From a virus: a stretch of DNA of 42,273 bases. The stretch spans positions 1 through 42,273 of the IMG/VR virus record IMGVR_UViG_3300045283_000049; one strand, 5' to 3'. The notes beneath the pieces are model-generated. The model did no database searches. It was given only the letters and a program-made list of their open reading frames with translations, and had not been told where the DNA came from. Positions 21,423 to 29,633 of the stretch are shown piece by piece. The first letter of the stretch is position 1. The number at the start of each line of letters is the position of its first letter. The translations under genes and the position numbers were made by a program.

Positions 21423-21928
21423 CAGACGAGCTCCGCCAGAACATCGAGTTTGTAGATGCAAGCGTTCGCCGGATTGCTTGCATAGGTAACGCTGTAACTG
21501 ATCGGCGCAGCTTGGTCAGATCGGATCATAAAGACGCCAGTCCCGACTGCGGCCGTAGAGAGCGCCGTGACTGGAGTTCCACTCATCGTGCAAGTCACCC
21601 CGCCATCAATGAAGCCGATATTGACCGTGATCGAATTGGACACGCCAGCGGGCGTGGTAATTCTGACGTAATAACTGATCCGATACAAGCCTGCGGTGAC
21701 GGTCCCGATGTTGATGGTCTGCGGCGTCACGTTGTCGTTGAGGCCCGTTCTCGGCACGGTCTGCACGATCTGCGGCGAGGACGTGAGCCGATTGACGATC
21801 TGCTGCTGGATGAAATTTGACCAGACGCGCGTGATCAAATACTCCTGATTCTGTGGCTGTCCCTTCGGGGGATAGACCATCGTGCTTTGGAGGAGGCCAG
21901 CCGGGAGATCGAGTTGAAGGCCAGCCAT
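21422..21928 (-). CDS. Hypothetical structural protein
   Basis: This 168-residue protein starts MAGLQLDLPAGLLQSTMVYP. A helix (YLITRVWSNFIQQQIVNRL) precedes a beta-rich Thr/Val/Ser-rich domain, a layout common for phage tail or head decoration proteins. It lies directly after the gp10-like gene with a one-base overlap. No exact family. Confidence 0.5.
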   Translation of the reverse strand: MAGLQLDLPAGLLQSTMVYPPKGQPQNQEYLITRVWSNFIQQQIVNRLTSSPQIVQTVPRTGLNDNVTPQTINIGTVTAGLYRISYYVRITTPAGVSNSITVNIGFIDGGVTCTMSGTPVTALSTAAVGTGVFMIRSDQAAPISYSVTYASNPANACIYKLDVLAELV

Positions 21929-23409
21929 CAGGCCGCACGCTTACTGGTTTTTCGGTCGTTGTTCACGAAGGCGTCCGTTAATCTCCAAGGCGTCGGGTCC
22001 GAAACAGTAATCTCGTCCACGCGGTCCTCAGACGTGCCGCACCGCGAGAACCGCACGCGCGTCTGATAGGCTCCGACTCGGCCCGCTGTGCGTGTTCGTT
22101 CATTGCCCCATGTCCGACCGCCATCACGCGAGCTGCGCAGCATCACCATCGGATCACTACCCTGTCCGCTCTGAAGTCCTAGACCTGTCTCGAAGTAGAA
22201 CTCCAAGTTCTGCACGGTAATCGGCTGATGCTCATTGAATAGGCCCGCCGTGCGTCGCATGCGGCGAATCGCGGAGCCGTCAAGTTCGGATCCGAAAGTG
22301 ACATCCATCGTCGCGATCGTGCTGCTGCCGCGTGATCCGACGAGATGCCGCCCGAACGCATAGCAGTGAACCCGTGGCGCCCACAGCGTGAACTGATTCT
22401 GTCCCGGCACCCAGACGCCACGCCGATGCCATGCGTAGGCCGCGCCGAGACTATCAGCCACTGTGAGATCCAGCGCCCACGATGCGTTCGCTGACGGAAA
22501 ATTGAGCACATAGAACTCGTGCCCTTGATCCTGATAGACCAACGCTTCAGCGTCGTTGATCGTGGACATCAGCGCATAGCTGGCGATGGCTTTCTCGACC
22601 GCGTGCGTGCTCACGCGTTGCGCGGAATAGCCTTTCGCGGCCACGACTTTGCCGGCGCCGCTCGAGGTCTGCTCAAGCCACAGGACGCGATCGGAGGCTG
22701 CGGCTGCTGAGAACGGCGCGCACGTCCCTGACTTGATCACGGCGCCAGGAATCGGCGCGAACGGAAACGGGAACGAGCCAAAGTCCGTCCAGACTTCCGA
22801 GGTCTGCTCACCAATCAGCCAGATCTGGCGGTTGCCATCGAGCACCATCGCCCGCCACGGATCTGGCGCGATCGAGCGCTGCTGAAACTGCGTGGGATCC
22901 CAGACGCCGGCACCATCGTTCAACGGCGAGATCCGTATCTGCGGAACGGTCGCATCGAAGGCGACAAAGTAGCCGTCGATCATGCCGCCCATCGTGCCGA
23001 CCACGCCTGCGACCTGCGTCAATGCGTTCGTGGTCAGGTTTTCATAGTAGACGTTGCCGCCGCTCGTGATCATGAGGCGGTTTCCGGCGACGCCGTTGTA
23101 GCTGATTGTCGCTGGGTTATTGTCTTGCACCAGAGTGCCGAGCTTCGTCGCTACGCCTGGAGTCGCCAGACTGTAATGCCCGGTCCCAATCACGGCACGC
23201 GTGAAGTTGTTCATCGAGAACAGTGCGCGTGTCCCGACATCCGTCACCGTCGCGAACGCTTGCTGTCCCGGCGTTGGCAGATAGTGAAAGCGGTTCTTCG
23301 CCCCTGGAGACTCGAGTTGCTCGATATACCAGTTCATCAACTCCTCTTGATCAGAGAGGACGTTGGCGCTGACATAGGATGGGCCGATGAAACCTGGATA
23401 TTGGCTCAT
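21928..23409 (-). CDS. Packaged DNA stabilisation protein, P22 gp10-like tail hub
   Basis: This 493-residue protein (P22 gp10 is about 472) starts MSQYPGFIGPSYVSANVLSD. The sequence is a run of short beta blades (RLMITSGGNVYYENLTTNAL, QIWLIGEQTSEVWTDFGSFP, EALVYQDQGHEFYVLNFPSA) that I recognise as the gp10-type beta-propeller protein found in P22-like phages, including the DxEELxNWYIE start. It closes the tail and holds the DNA inside. It follows the gp4-like gene, the same order as in P22. Confidence 0.8.
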   Translation of the reverse strand: MSQYPGFIGPSYVSANVLSDQEELMNWYIEQLESPGAKNRFHYLPTPGQQAFATVTDVGTRALFSMNNFTRAVIGTGHYSLATPGVATKLGTLVQDNNPATISYNGVAGNRLMITSGGNVYYENLTTNALTQVAGVVGTMGGMIDGYFVAFDATVPQIRISPLNDGAGVWDPTQFQQRSIAPDPWRAMVLDGNRQIWLIGEQTSEVWTDFGSFPFPFAPIPGAVIKSGTCAPFSAAAASDRVLWLEQTSSGAGKVVAAKGYSAQRVSTHAVEKAIASYALMSTINDAEALVYQDQGHEFYVLNFPSANASWALDLTVADSLGAAYAWHRRGVWVPGQNQFTLWAPRVHCYAFGRHLVGSRGSSTIATMDVTFGSELDGSAIRRMRRTAGLFNEHQPITVQNLEFYFETGLGLQSGQGSDPMVMLRSSRDGGRTWGNERTRTAGRVGAYQTRVRFSRCGTSEDRVDEITVSDPTPWRLTDAFVNNDRKTSKRAA

Positions 23410-24137
23410 CGGCGGATAATCGTCGTGTTCGAGTAGATGTCATACATGCCGCCATCGAATGGCGTGCTCATGTCTTGCGAGCGCACATTCTTCCGCTTGA
23501 TCATGATGCCTCCGAGCCGTGCCGCTTCAGCGACCTGTGGAGGCACTGGCAAGCCGAACGCGCTCGCCAACTCAATCGCGAGACTCGTGCGGAAAAACCG
23601 CCGATAGCCCTTCGGCAGCAGGATGTCATCGGTCAGCGAGGCGAACTCTTCCACGACGGTTTTGGCGTAAATGTAACCTCGCAGACTCGTGCTTGTGGGA
23701 ATCGGCCACGGCGTGAGCGTGCCCCAGCCATCCGTGCCGAATGTCGCGTTGTAGTGAAACCCTTGCGGGTAGGTGCTCGTTAGCGACTTCTGTGGGATGT
23801 TCTCATACGCATCATCGCTGAACAATCCCACCGGGATGTCCTGATAGGGCGCAGTCAGCGAGGTATCGTAGTAGCCAATCGCGACGATATCTTCAGGGCT
23901 ATCCGGCCGCTGCATATTCAAAGTGCCTTGCGGCCCGACCGTGTAGAACGGTGCCGATCCCAGGCTCCATGTCGTGCGCGTCTTGGTATAGACCAGTAGC
24001 GGCTCGTTGGCGTTGGCGTCGATCCAGTCGTTGAGACGTGCGAGCCCGACTGCTGCGGCGTCATCGTCTGGTTCTTCGCCGGCTTGCAGCTCTTGTAAGT
24101 CCTGAAGGGCAGCCGTGATGATCTCGATAACGGTCAC
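23406..24137 (-). CDS. Head-completion / tail accessory protein, P22 gp4-like
   Basis: This 243-residue protein starts MTVIEIITAALQDLQELQAG. Early helices with the GEEPDDDAAAVGLARLNDWI segment are typical of the gp4 tail accessory factor family, which binds below the portal and starts tail assembly. The middle contains GYYDTSLTAPYQDIPVGLF, and the C-terminal part has FRTSLAIELASAFGLPVPPQ. The gene overlaps the gp10-like gene by 4 bases. Confidence 0.75.
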   Translation of the reverse strand: MTVIEIITAALQDLQELQAGEEPDDDAAAVGLARLNDWIDANANEPLLVYTKTRTTWSLGSAPFYTVGPQGTLNMQRPDSPEDIVAIGYYDTSLTAPYQDIPVGLFSDDAYENIPQKSLTSTYPQGFHYNATFGTDGWGTLTPWPIPTSTSLRGYIYAKTVVEEFASLTDDILLPKGYRRFFRTSLAIELASAFGLPVPPQVAEAARLGGIMIKRKNVRSQDMSTPFDGGMYDIYSNTTIIRR

Positions 24138-24415
24138 TGTGTGTTCACATTCAACTGGAAGGAGACTTTACGGGTCTGCATGCCTGTCGCGGTGATAATC
24201 GTATTGCTGACCGTATATGCCTGACCGTCTGCGCCGCCTGAGACTTTCGCCGTGGCCGTTGTGCTCGTATTCGAACTGGAGGCAATCGTCAGGCCGCCGC
24301 CCGTCCACGACGAACTACTGATCGTATCGCTGCCCTGCGAAGTCAACCATGCGGACCAGTCGATCGCGTAGTTGCGAATGTCCGCAGGGTCCTTCGTTTT
24401 TGAACCGAGACTCAT
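24134..24415 (-). CDS. Fibre-tail adaptor-type protein
   Basis: This 93-residue protein starts MSLGSKTKDPADIRNYAIDW. KDPADIRNYAIDWSAWL, then GSDTISSSSWTG, then a Thr/Ser-rich domain and a closing TATGMQTRKVSFQLNV match the pattern of small phage proteins labelled fibre-tail adaptors. It would join tail parts. The ATG overlaps the previous stop. Confidence 0.6.
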   Translation of the reverse strand: MSLGSKTKDPADIRNYAIDWSAWLTSQGSDTISSSSWTGGGLTIASSSNTSTTATAKVSGGADGQAYTVSNTIITATGMQTRKVSFQLNVNTQ

Positions 24416-24585
24416 TCGCAGCCCTCAACATCGAAGGATTGATCGTCAGCGACGACACTGAACGTCAGATCATCTCCTGCCACAGTCATGGAATCATCCG
24501 CTCCGACGTAGAACGTATTGCAGGCATCTGCGACCAGCACTGCGGCTGCTGCGCTCGACAGTTGGATTAAGAGCAGTGGCACCAT
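24412..24585 (-). CDS. 57-residue protein with N-terminal hydrophobic segment
   Basis: It starts MVPLLLIQLSSAAAAVLVAD, then CNTFYVGADDSMTVAGDDL and ends EGCE. The hydrophobic start is followed by an acidic beta-rich part, so it may be exported or membrane-anchored. It starts 5 bases after the end of the fibre protein gene and overlaps the next start as ATGA. The longer reading frame around it upstream is not coding. Confidence 0.5.
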   Translation of the reverse strand: MVPLLLIQLSSAAAAVLVADACNTFYVGADDSMTVAGDDLTFSVVADDQSFDVEGCE

Positions 24586-24589
24586 ACGC

Positions 24590-25516
24590 TTAGCCTGCCG
24601 GATCGATGGTGCTAACCGGGTTACCAGCCGTCTGAGTAACCGTCCCAGTCCAGCTCGAAGTCGTGTCATCTTCTTTGCACACCGTGAGAGTCCCGCCAGT
24701 GATCGACCACTTATTGCGCAAAAATCTGAGCGCTTGACGCATCGTGCGGATCGTCGTGGTGCCGCTATCTGTGCCGGTAGCCATATTGCGATCCAGCATC
24801 GCATCTGAGATCGCATTACGTTCTGTCGTGCTGAGCGTGCCGACGAGATTCCCGCCGACATTCCCAGTGACTGAACCCACGGCGCCGGTCACGCTGGCGA
24901 CTGAGCCGACGACGTTCCCGCCGACGTTCCCTGTGACTGATCCGACTGCGCCAGTAACGGAGGCGACTGATCCCACCACATTGCCGCCGACGTTACCGGT
25001 CACAGAACCGACCGCGCCTGTCACGCTACCCACAGCGCCTGTGACTGAACCCACCGCGCCGGTGACACTTGCTACGACTGTGGAGGACGGGACCACGGCT
25101 TGCACTTGTTGTGAGCTCAGCGCGAGTGGAGCCGTGCCAAGCCAGAGGCCCACATTCACGCGCTGGTTCGCATCGAAGCCAGCCGCAGAAGCTGCATAGA
25201 GTGAGTCAAAGATCGCGCCTTCAATGACGTAGAACTTATCGAAGACGATCAACGCCCCGCTGACGAGGACGTTAACTTCCATCTCGCCAACCGTGGCCGT
25301 GTCTGTTGCATCGAACGTCACGCCGTAGTTGCCGTTGACGCGATGCGTCGCCCCGCCGCTGTTTTTGTTAGCTGAGGCTCCGCCATTCACCACGAGTTTG
25401 ATGTCGGTATTCGCAATCGTCAGCGCGGTCTGCACGGTCTTGAAGTCGGAGTCCGAGACAAACGGCCCAAGTGTCCGAGACTGCGACGCCGTGGCTTTAC
25501 GGAGAAAGCCAGGCAC
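24590..25516 (-). CDS. Tail fibre protein with collagen-like VTGAVG repeats
   Basis: This 308-residue protein starts at GTG 25516 (PGFLRKATASQSRTLGPFVS). The N-terminal 140 residues are a folded head. The centre has many copies of VTGAVGS and VTGNVGGNVVGS in register, a repeat well known from phage fibre-like proteins. The C-terminal part has ERNAISDAMLDRNMATGTDS and TIRTMRQALRFLRNK, a segment common in proteins of this group. It is likely an extended, trimeric virion appendage. Confidence 0.7.
   Translation of the reverse strand: MPGFLRKATASQSRTLGPFVSDSDFKTVQTALTIANTDIKLVVNGGASANKNSGGATHRVNGNYGVTFDATDTATVGEMEVNVLVSGALIVFDKFYVIEGAIFDSLYAASAAGFDANQRVNVGLWLGTAPLALSSQQVQAVVPSSTVVASVTGAVGSVTGAVGSVTGAVGSVTGNVGGNVVGSVASVTGAVGSVTGNVGGNVVGSVASVTGAVGSVTGNVGGNLVGTLSTTERNAISDAMLDRNMATGTDSGTTTIRTMRQALRFLRNKWSITGGTLTVCKEDDTTSSWTGTVTQTAGNPVSTIDPAG
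24835..25080 (-). repeat. Tandem repeats encoding VTGAVGS/VTGNVGG
   Basis: The DNA holds repeated units of the type GT(G/C)AC(T/C)GG(C/A)GC(C/A)GT and related forms, giving about ten VTG(A/N)VG units. The copies differ at silent positions, which shows the amino-acid repeat is maintained. The region lies inside the fibre gene. Confidence 0.75.
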
Positions 25517-25729
25517 CTATCGACCCGCCTGATTTTGTTGCATCGCGTAATAGATCCATGGTTTTCCGCCGCCAGCCGGAGCCGACGCGAGAATCCCTTC
25601 ATATTTGAAAGCGGTTTGTTGGCGATCGGCTTGGCCGATCGTGCCGTCTGGGTTCGGCCACACGCGCAGCATGGGCGAATCGATGCCGATACCTGAGCCA
25701 CGTTTGTTTCGAGTATCGAGATCGGACAT
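25517..25729 (-). CDS. Small conserved virion-module protein
   Basis: This 70-residue protein starts MSDLDTRNKRGSGIGIDSPM. RGSGIGIDSPMLRVWPNPDG then ADRQQTAFKYEGILA corresponds to a short phage protein type that I know next to tail and neck genes (x-S-A-I-G-x-D-x-P-x-L-R-V-x-P-x-P-D-G). The role is not established. It ends exactly where the fibre gene starts. Confidence 0.6.
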   Translation of the reverse strand: MSDLDTRNKRGSGIGIDSPMLRVWPNPDGTIGQADRQQTAFKYEGILASAPAGGGKPWIYYAMQQNQAGR

Positions 25730-26424
25730 TACGCGAACTCTCCGCGCGTGAACGTCGTCCCGTCATCACTGACGGTGCTCGTCGCCACAGTTGTCGAGCC
25801 GTCGTCGGCCTTGATGATCTGCGTCGTCGCGGTCTGCGTGATCTTGTTCCGCGAAAGCGTCGCCAGCCATGAGAGCGCCGCGATCGCTGTCGGACTCGCC
25901 GCGATGACGGCTGTCGGTTCGGTGCAAGCCTTCGCCCAGATTTCATCCGTCACGTCCGAGGCAACTTTAGCTGCCGTGATGGTATCTGCCGCGAGCGTGG
26001 ACGCGCCGATCGTGCCGGCGAAATTGCTGAAGTCCAAGCCTGCCTCACCAGTCGCTGCCACGTCCAAGGTGCGTGCGGCTGTCGTCGGCATCAATGCCGA
26101 ACGGTTCTCGATCGAGAACTCCGCAATCACATAGCCCACCACAGATACGCTATTGACAGTGCCAGTCGTGATCACGAGTTGATAGTTGGTCGCCGTCGCA
26201 TAGCCGTTGCCACTGGAGGCAACCACGCGCACGTTGTGCATCCCGGTGCGTGAATCGAAGTCCACCGTGAGGGTAATTCCAGCCGTCAGTTCGGTAGTAT
26301 TGTTTCCCGAATAGGCTGAGATGACCGGCGAGCCTGCGAGCGTCGTCGGCGCACCAGTAGACTGCACGGTGGTGAACTTCGTGTCGAAGGTATCGCCGAG
26401 CCTGAAATCGCCTATGTAGCTAAT
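25729..26424 (-). CDS. Virion beta-domain protein with probable ATT start
   Basis: From ATT 26424 the frame reads ISYIGDFRLGDTFDTKFTTV, then STGAPTTLAGSPVISAYSGN, for 231 residues. A start at GTG 26367 would remove YIGDFRLGDT, which is a recognised opening of phage proteins of this type, so the unusual ATT start (read as Met) is favoured; it overlaps the upstream TAG by one base. The protein is beta-rich with a helical part (LAADTITAAKVASDVTDEIW) near residue 150. It is probably a fibre or neck component. Confidence 0.6.
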   Translation of the reverse strand: MSYIGDFRLGDTFDTKFTTVQSTGAPTTLAGSPVISAYSGNNTTELTAGITLTVDFDSRTGMHNVRVVASSGNGYATATNYQLVITTGTVNSVSVVGYVIAEFSIENRSALMPTTAARTLDVAATGEAGLDFSNFAGTIGASTLAADTITAAKVASDVTDEIWAKACTEPTAVIAASPTAIAALSWLATLSRNKITQTATTQIIKADDGSTTVATSTVSDDGTTFTRGEFA

Positions 26425-27127
26425 AAGGCACCACGATCCGATTCCACTGTTGACTACCCGCTACCCACGGCCCCCATGTCGTCCCCCCGCCGCCTCCACC
26501 TGTCTGCTTCCACGTCGTGATCCCTGCCAGGATCGTCGTGGCACTCGCATCCATCGTCCACGTGGGATTCAACGCGCCAGTGCCAGGCGAGATCAGATAG
26601 GCCGTGCCGATGCCATTGACGCCATAGCCGTTGCCGAGCAGATCCGCCGTGGTGAAACTGCTATTGATGCTCGATGGTCCCGCATAGGCGCTGACTACCC
26701 CTGCGAGAGCTAACCCGCTCCCATCGGCCGGACTCAGGCTCCCCGTCTGGCCCGTTGTGGAACTTGATGTGGCTAGCCAGTTCTCCTGATCGAACGACGG
26801 ACTGACCATCCCCGAAAACGCCAGCATTCCGATCACGGGACGGCCATTTGAGACGATATGCGAGAACGTGTGACTCGCTCCGACCGATGGATTCTCGCAA
26901 TACCACCAGCGTTCATAGGTCGTCGGACTGCCCGTGGAACGCTCAGCCGCCACCGCCGTCCATGTATTCGACTTGCTATCGGTCGGCGTCGCGGTCGGCT
27001 GTGTGAACGTCCCCACGTAGAGCACGATGAGCGTTGCGCCTGATGTATTCACGCCAGTGGTCGTGGCGGTCGTGGCTTCAGGCCAGAGCGAGCGCTTTGC
27101 CGCATTCGTGACGAGAGCATAGGCCAT
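26420..27127 (-). CDS. Hypothetical virion surface protein
   Basis: This 235-residue protein starts MAYALVTNAAKRSLWPEATT. Strands such as NTSGATLIVLYVGTFTQPTA and YERWWYCENPSVGASHTFSH, with Gly/Ser/Thr turns, look like a jelly-roll or lectin-type fold. It ends in a Gly run (GGGGGG) and TTWGPWVAGS. It is probably a tail or capsid decoration protein that binds the host; this is inferred from composition and position. Confidence 0.5.
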   Translation of the reverse strand: MAYALVTNAAKRSLWPEATTATTTGVNTSGATLIVLYVGTFTQPTATPTDSKSNTWTAVAAERSTGSPTTYERWWYCENPSVGASHTFSHIVSNGRPVIGMLAFSGMVSPSFDQENWLATSSSTTGQTGSLSPADGSGLALAGVVSAYAGPSSINSSFTTADLLGNGYGVNGIGTAYLISPGTGALNPTWTMDASATTILAGITTWKQTGGGGGGTTWGPWVAGSQQWNRIVVPY

Positions 27128-27483
27128 TAGGCATACGCTCGTTCAGCCATCGCAGGTTCATATTTCTCAACCACGAGGCCATTCAGATCGCGATGTGAAA
27201 AGATGCAGTAGTAGATCGTGTTTGGTTCCAAGGCTTTGATTGTGTGATGCCGCCTCGCCAACGTCGGAAATAATTCGCCAGGCCCGAACTCCCCAAGGTC
27301 CACTCCTGGTCCGTCCATCACATCGGCATAGGATGCGCGCACGCGGCCCGTGATGACGATGGTCGTATGGTCATAGGCGTGTTCGTGCGACACGCAGGTA
27401 TCGCAGGCGTGAGCCAAGGTGACACTACGGATCGCGATCGGCCCGACGACATTCGCCCACGGAACGAGAGGTTCTGTCTGCAC
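27127..27483 (-). CDS. Cupin-like protein
   Basis: This 118-residue protein starts at GTG 27483 (QTEPLVPWANVVGPIAIRSV). HEHAYDHTTIVITGRVRASY followed by DLGEFGPGELFPTLARRHHTI and a closing IFSHRDLNG is the two-motif arrangement of a cupin, with His residues able to hold a metal ion. The enzymatic role is unknown. A cupin inside a virion gene block is uncommon but seen in other phages. Confidence 0.55.
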   Translation of the reverse strand: MQTEPLVPWANVVGPIAIRSVTLAHACDTCVSHEHAYDHTTIVITGRVRASYADVMDGPGVDLGEFGPGELFPTLARRHHTIKALEPNTIYYCIFSHRDLNGLVVEKYEPAMAERAYA

Positions 27484-27825
27484 TCAAACCCCGCTCAGTG
27501 AATCCCAGTCCGTTGCGAGCTGAGAATCCATCGCGGCATCCGTGACTGCCGACTGCACCACGGTGCCACCGAACCCATCGAAGGCTACGCTCGTCGTCGT
27601 GCTGAACAGGTTCGTGCGGAACACGAAGATCCCTGCCAGATTACTCACGGCCTGATCGGGATTGGTCAGCACCTGGAGCGCATAGGCTTTCCGCACCGCA
27701 TGGTTCGCGGTCCCTGTCGATTCGGTGAGGATCTGAAACGCAATACGCGCGAGACTCGCCTTCAATCGTCGCCGAAACGTCTGATCGTTCGCGAGCGCGA
27801 ACTGCGTGAAATTGTCGTTAGCCAT
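27484..27825 (-). CDS. Hypothetical virion-module protein
   Basis: This 113-residue protein starts MANDNFTQFALANDQTFRRR. The N-terminal part is helical (KASLARIAFQILTESTGT, HAVRKAYALQVLTNPDQA) and resembles small phage structural proteins of neck or head modules. It ends SLSGV and is followed directly by the cupin-like gene. The function is unknown. Confidence 0.55.
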   Translation of the reverse strand: MANDNFTQFALANDQTFRRRLKASLARIAFQILTESTGTANHAVRKAYALQVLTNPDQAVSNLAGIFVFRTNLFSTTTSVAFDGFGGTVVQSAVTDAAMDSQLATDWDSLSGV

Positions 27826-27840
27826 TTCGTTCCTGTTGCG

Positions 27841-28215
27841 TCAAATGTAAGCGACCGTAATATCGTCCGCGGCCGAGGTGACCACCGTGAGTCCCGTGCC
27901 GAACTTCACGTTGTAATCGATCGGCACTTGCGACTGGAGAAGCACGGCTGGATTCGTGATGATGCCGAGCACGGTTCCTGTCGCCGTCGTATTGTCATAC
28001 ATCGTGATGACACCAAGCGCGATGGCTTTGTTGATGATCACGCTCCGCAAGACCCCAGCGCCAGACTTAACCACCGTGGTGCCGGCGCCTGCGATATGTG
28101 TGCTTGAACTCGCCGGCACATAGGCTGCGTAGCCGAAGGTGCCATCCCCGAGATCAACGACTTTAAGTTTGACCGACTGACCGTCACACGGCGCCCATTG
28201 CCACGTATCAGCCAT
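27841..28215 (-). CDS. Hypothetical virion surface protein
   Basis: This 124-residue protein starts MADTWQWAPCDGQSVKLKVV. Beta-rich sequence (GTTVVKSGAGVLRSVIINKA, LGVITMYDNTTATGTVLGII, IDYNVKFGTGLTVVTSAADD) is typical of short capsid or tail decoration proteins in phages. No catalytic motif. ATG 28215 lies just after the glycine-rich micro-gene. Confidence 0.55.
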   Translation of the reverse strand: MADTWQWAPCDGQSVKLKVVDLGDGTFGYAAYVPASSSTHIAGAGTTVVKSGAGVLRSVIINKAIALGVITMYDNTTATGTVLGIITNPAVLLQSQVPIDYNVKFGTGLTVVTSAADDITVAYI

Positions 28216-28219
28216 GTCT

Positions 28220-28300
28220 TCACTTGCCTTTCCCCTTGCCAGTAATGGATCCCTTACTTGATCCGCCGCCGCTGCCGGTTCCGCTCCCTTGGCGTCCCAT
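28220..28300 (-). CDS. 26-residue Gly/Ser/Lys-rich micro-protein
   Basis: The frame reads MGRQGSGTGSGGGSSKGSIT then GKGKGK. It is disordered and basic. It lies between the opposing HNH gene and the gene at 27841-28215, with the stop 4 bases before the next ATG. Small basic Gly-rich proteins of this kind occur in phage virion modules, but this could also be a non-coding remnant left by insertion of the HNH gene. Confidence 0.35.
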   Translation of the reverse strand: MGRQGSGTGSGGGSSKGSITGKGKGK

Positions 28301-28329
28301 TAGATGGTATACCCTGATACACTTGACGA

Positions 28330-28824
28330 ATGAAACTGCCATTGAGCGCGGCTGGCATCGCCCATCTGACAGCATTGCATCTGAACAACACGAGGCATGG
28401 ACACGCTTCTGCATCCACGCCGACCACAGAATATAGCTGCTGGCGAAGCATGTTGCAGCGATGTCGGAACTCTAAACATCCGAATTATCATCGTTACGGT
28501 GGACGAGGAATTCGAGTCTGCGAGCCGTGGCATGACTTCACGGTATTTTTTGCGGACATGGGACCGAAACCGACTCGGCGCCATACGCTTGAGCGTGTCG
28601 ATAATAATCGAGGTTACTCGCCTGACAACTGTGTCTGGGCTACCCAAAGAACACAGATGAACAACACGATGCATACTCGCCGAATCACGTTCCAAGGACG
28701 CACGCAGTCCCTCCGTGAGTGGGCGAAAGAACTGAAACTCAGCGAAACGACGCTGCGATACCGTCTCGCACATTGGCCGCTTTCGAGAGCTTTGGCCGCA
28801 CGTCATCACGATCATATTGTGTAA
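28330..28824 (+). CDS. HNH-type homing-endonuclease-like protein with HTH tail
   Basis: This 164-residue plus-strand protein starts MKLPLSAAGIAHLTALHLNN. It shares with the proteins at 12932 and 35912 the block CWRSMLQRCRN, RYGGRGIRVCEPW, DMG and HTLERVDNNRGYSPDNCVWAT, which holds the HNH-like core. It lacks the N-terminal zinc domain of the others and instead has a C-terminal segment ITFQGRTQSLREWAKELKLS then ETTLRYRL, a helix-turn-helix as in many homing endonucleases. It overlaps the end of the opposing gene by 13 bases. Confidence 0.75.
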   Translation: MKLPLSAAGIAHLTALHLNNTRHGHASASTPTTEYSCWRSMLQRCRNSKHPNYHRYGGRGIRVCEPWHDFTVFFADMGPKPTRRHTLERVDNNRGYSPDNCVWATQRTQMNNTMHTRRITFQGRTQSLREWAKELKLSETTLRYRLAHWPLSRALAARHHDHIV

Positions 28825-29105
28825 AGTGCGACGAGCAACGTCGCTGCGGTGCCAGTGCTGTTCACGCGCATCGCTCTGACCGGAAGGATCTCGCCAACCG
28901 CCAACGTGAAGCCCGTCACGATGCCACTCTCCGAGACGACTGCCACCGTGCCGGCGCCGCCGCAGAAAATCGCGTCAGCAGGAATAGCATCGGTATTGCC
29001 CGTTGTCTGAAACGTGCCGGTGGTTGACACCGTGGACCCGTCGAAGTTCACGGTATCGCTTGGGACGATCGCCCGCGAAAAGTTGAAGTAGCCATTATCC
29101 GGCGT
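28812..29105 (-). CDS. Virion protein with possible ACG start
   Basis: The frame extends upstream of GTG 29051 to ACG 29105, adding TPDNGYFNFSRAIVPSDTVN before FDGSTVSTTGTFQTTGN. The extension reads as coding sequence continuous with the rest, and GGAGG lies 9 bases before the ACG, so translation may begin there, giving 97 residues. If only GTG 29051 is used, the protein has 79. It is Gly/Thr/Ala-rich and beta-like, probably a capsid or tail surface protein. Confidence 0.5.
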   Translation of the reverse strand, partial: TPDNGYFNFSRAIVPSDTVNFDGSTVSTTGTFQTTGNTDAIPADAIFCGGAGTVAVVSESGIVTGFTLAVGEILPVRAMRVNSTGTAATLLVALYTI

Positions 29106-29109
29106 ATGG

Positions 29110-29631
29110 CTAACCCTCCATCTCTGCGACTTCGCCGCTGCCAGTCACGGCGACTGGTGCTGCTTTCGATTTCCGCGTGTATTTCCGCTTCGGCTTCACG
29201 TCCACTACGTGTTCGTGTGTCGAGTCCGTCGCCGCGGAGTGTTCGCGCCGCGCGCCTTCACCCATACGCCGCGCGCCCCAGTTCGCTTCGGCTGCGGCTT
29301 TGCCTATTTCCTGCTCCACCGCTTCGAGATGATCCAGCGCTTCCTGCGGCCCAACGCGCCAGCCTTCATCGCAGGCGCGGCGTTCTTCCTGTTCGTTCTG
29401 GACGATCCGCTGGTTCGACTTCGTGATCTGTTCCGCCTGGAGAATCGCGGACTGATATTCGGCGACATCACGCCAACCGAACTGACTCGGCTGCGGCATC
29501 ATGCAGATGTGTTTGCCGTCCACCTTGATGGCGCGATACATCATGCGAGGATAGGGGACGAAGACGTAATTTTTTTCCCACTTCGCCATCTCGATGCCGA
29601 GCGCACTCTCAGGCTGGATGATCATCCCCAT
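29110..29631 (-). CDS. Hypothetical virion-module protein
   Basis: This 173-residue protein starts MGMIIQPESALGIEMAKWEK. The N-terminal part (NYVFVPYPRMMYRAIKVDGK) is folded; the middle is helical and charged (AEQITKSNQRIVQNEQEERR, LDHLEAVEQEIGKAAAEAN); the C-terminus is basic (KPKRKYTRKSK), which may touch DNA. Placed between coat and tail genes, it may be a neck or head-completion protein. No family match I can name. Confidence 0.5.
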   Translation of the reverse strand: MGMIIQPESALGIEMAKWEKNYVFVPYPRMMYRAIKVDGKHICMMPQPSQFGWRDVAEYQSAILQAEQITKSNQRIVQNEQEERRACDEGWRVGPQEALDHLEAVEQEIGKAAAEANWGARRMGEGARREHSAATDSTHEHVVDVKPKRKYTRKSKAAPVAVTGSGEVAEMEG

Positions 29632-29633
29632 AA

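Noticed and set aside
24835-25080. Considered as a CRISPR-like array.
   Set aside because: The repeats are in frame, have no unique spacers, and encode a known fibre repeat.
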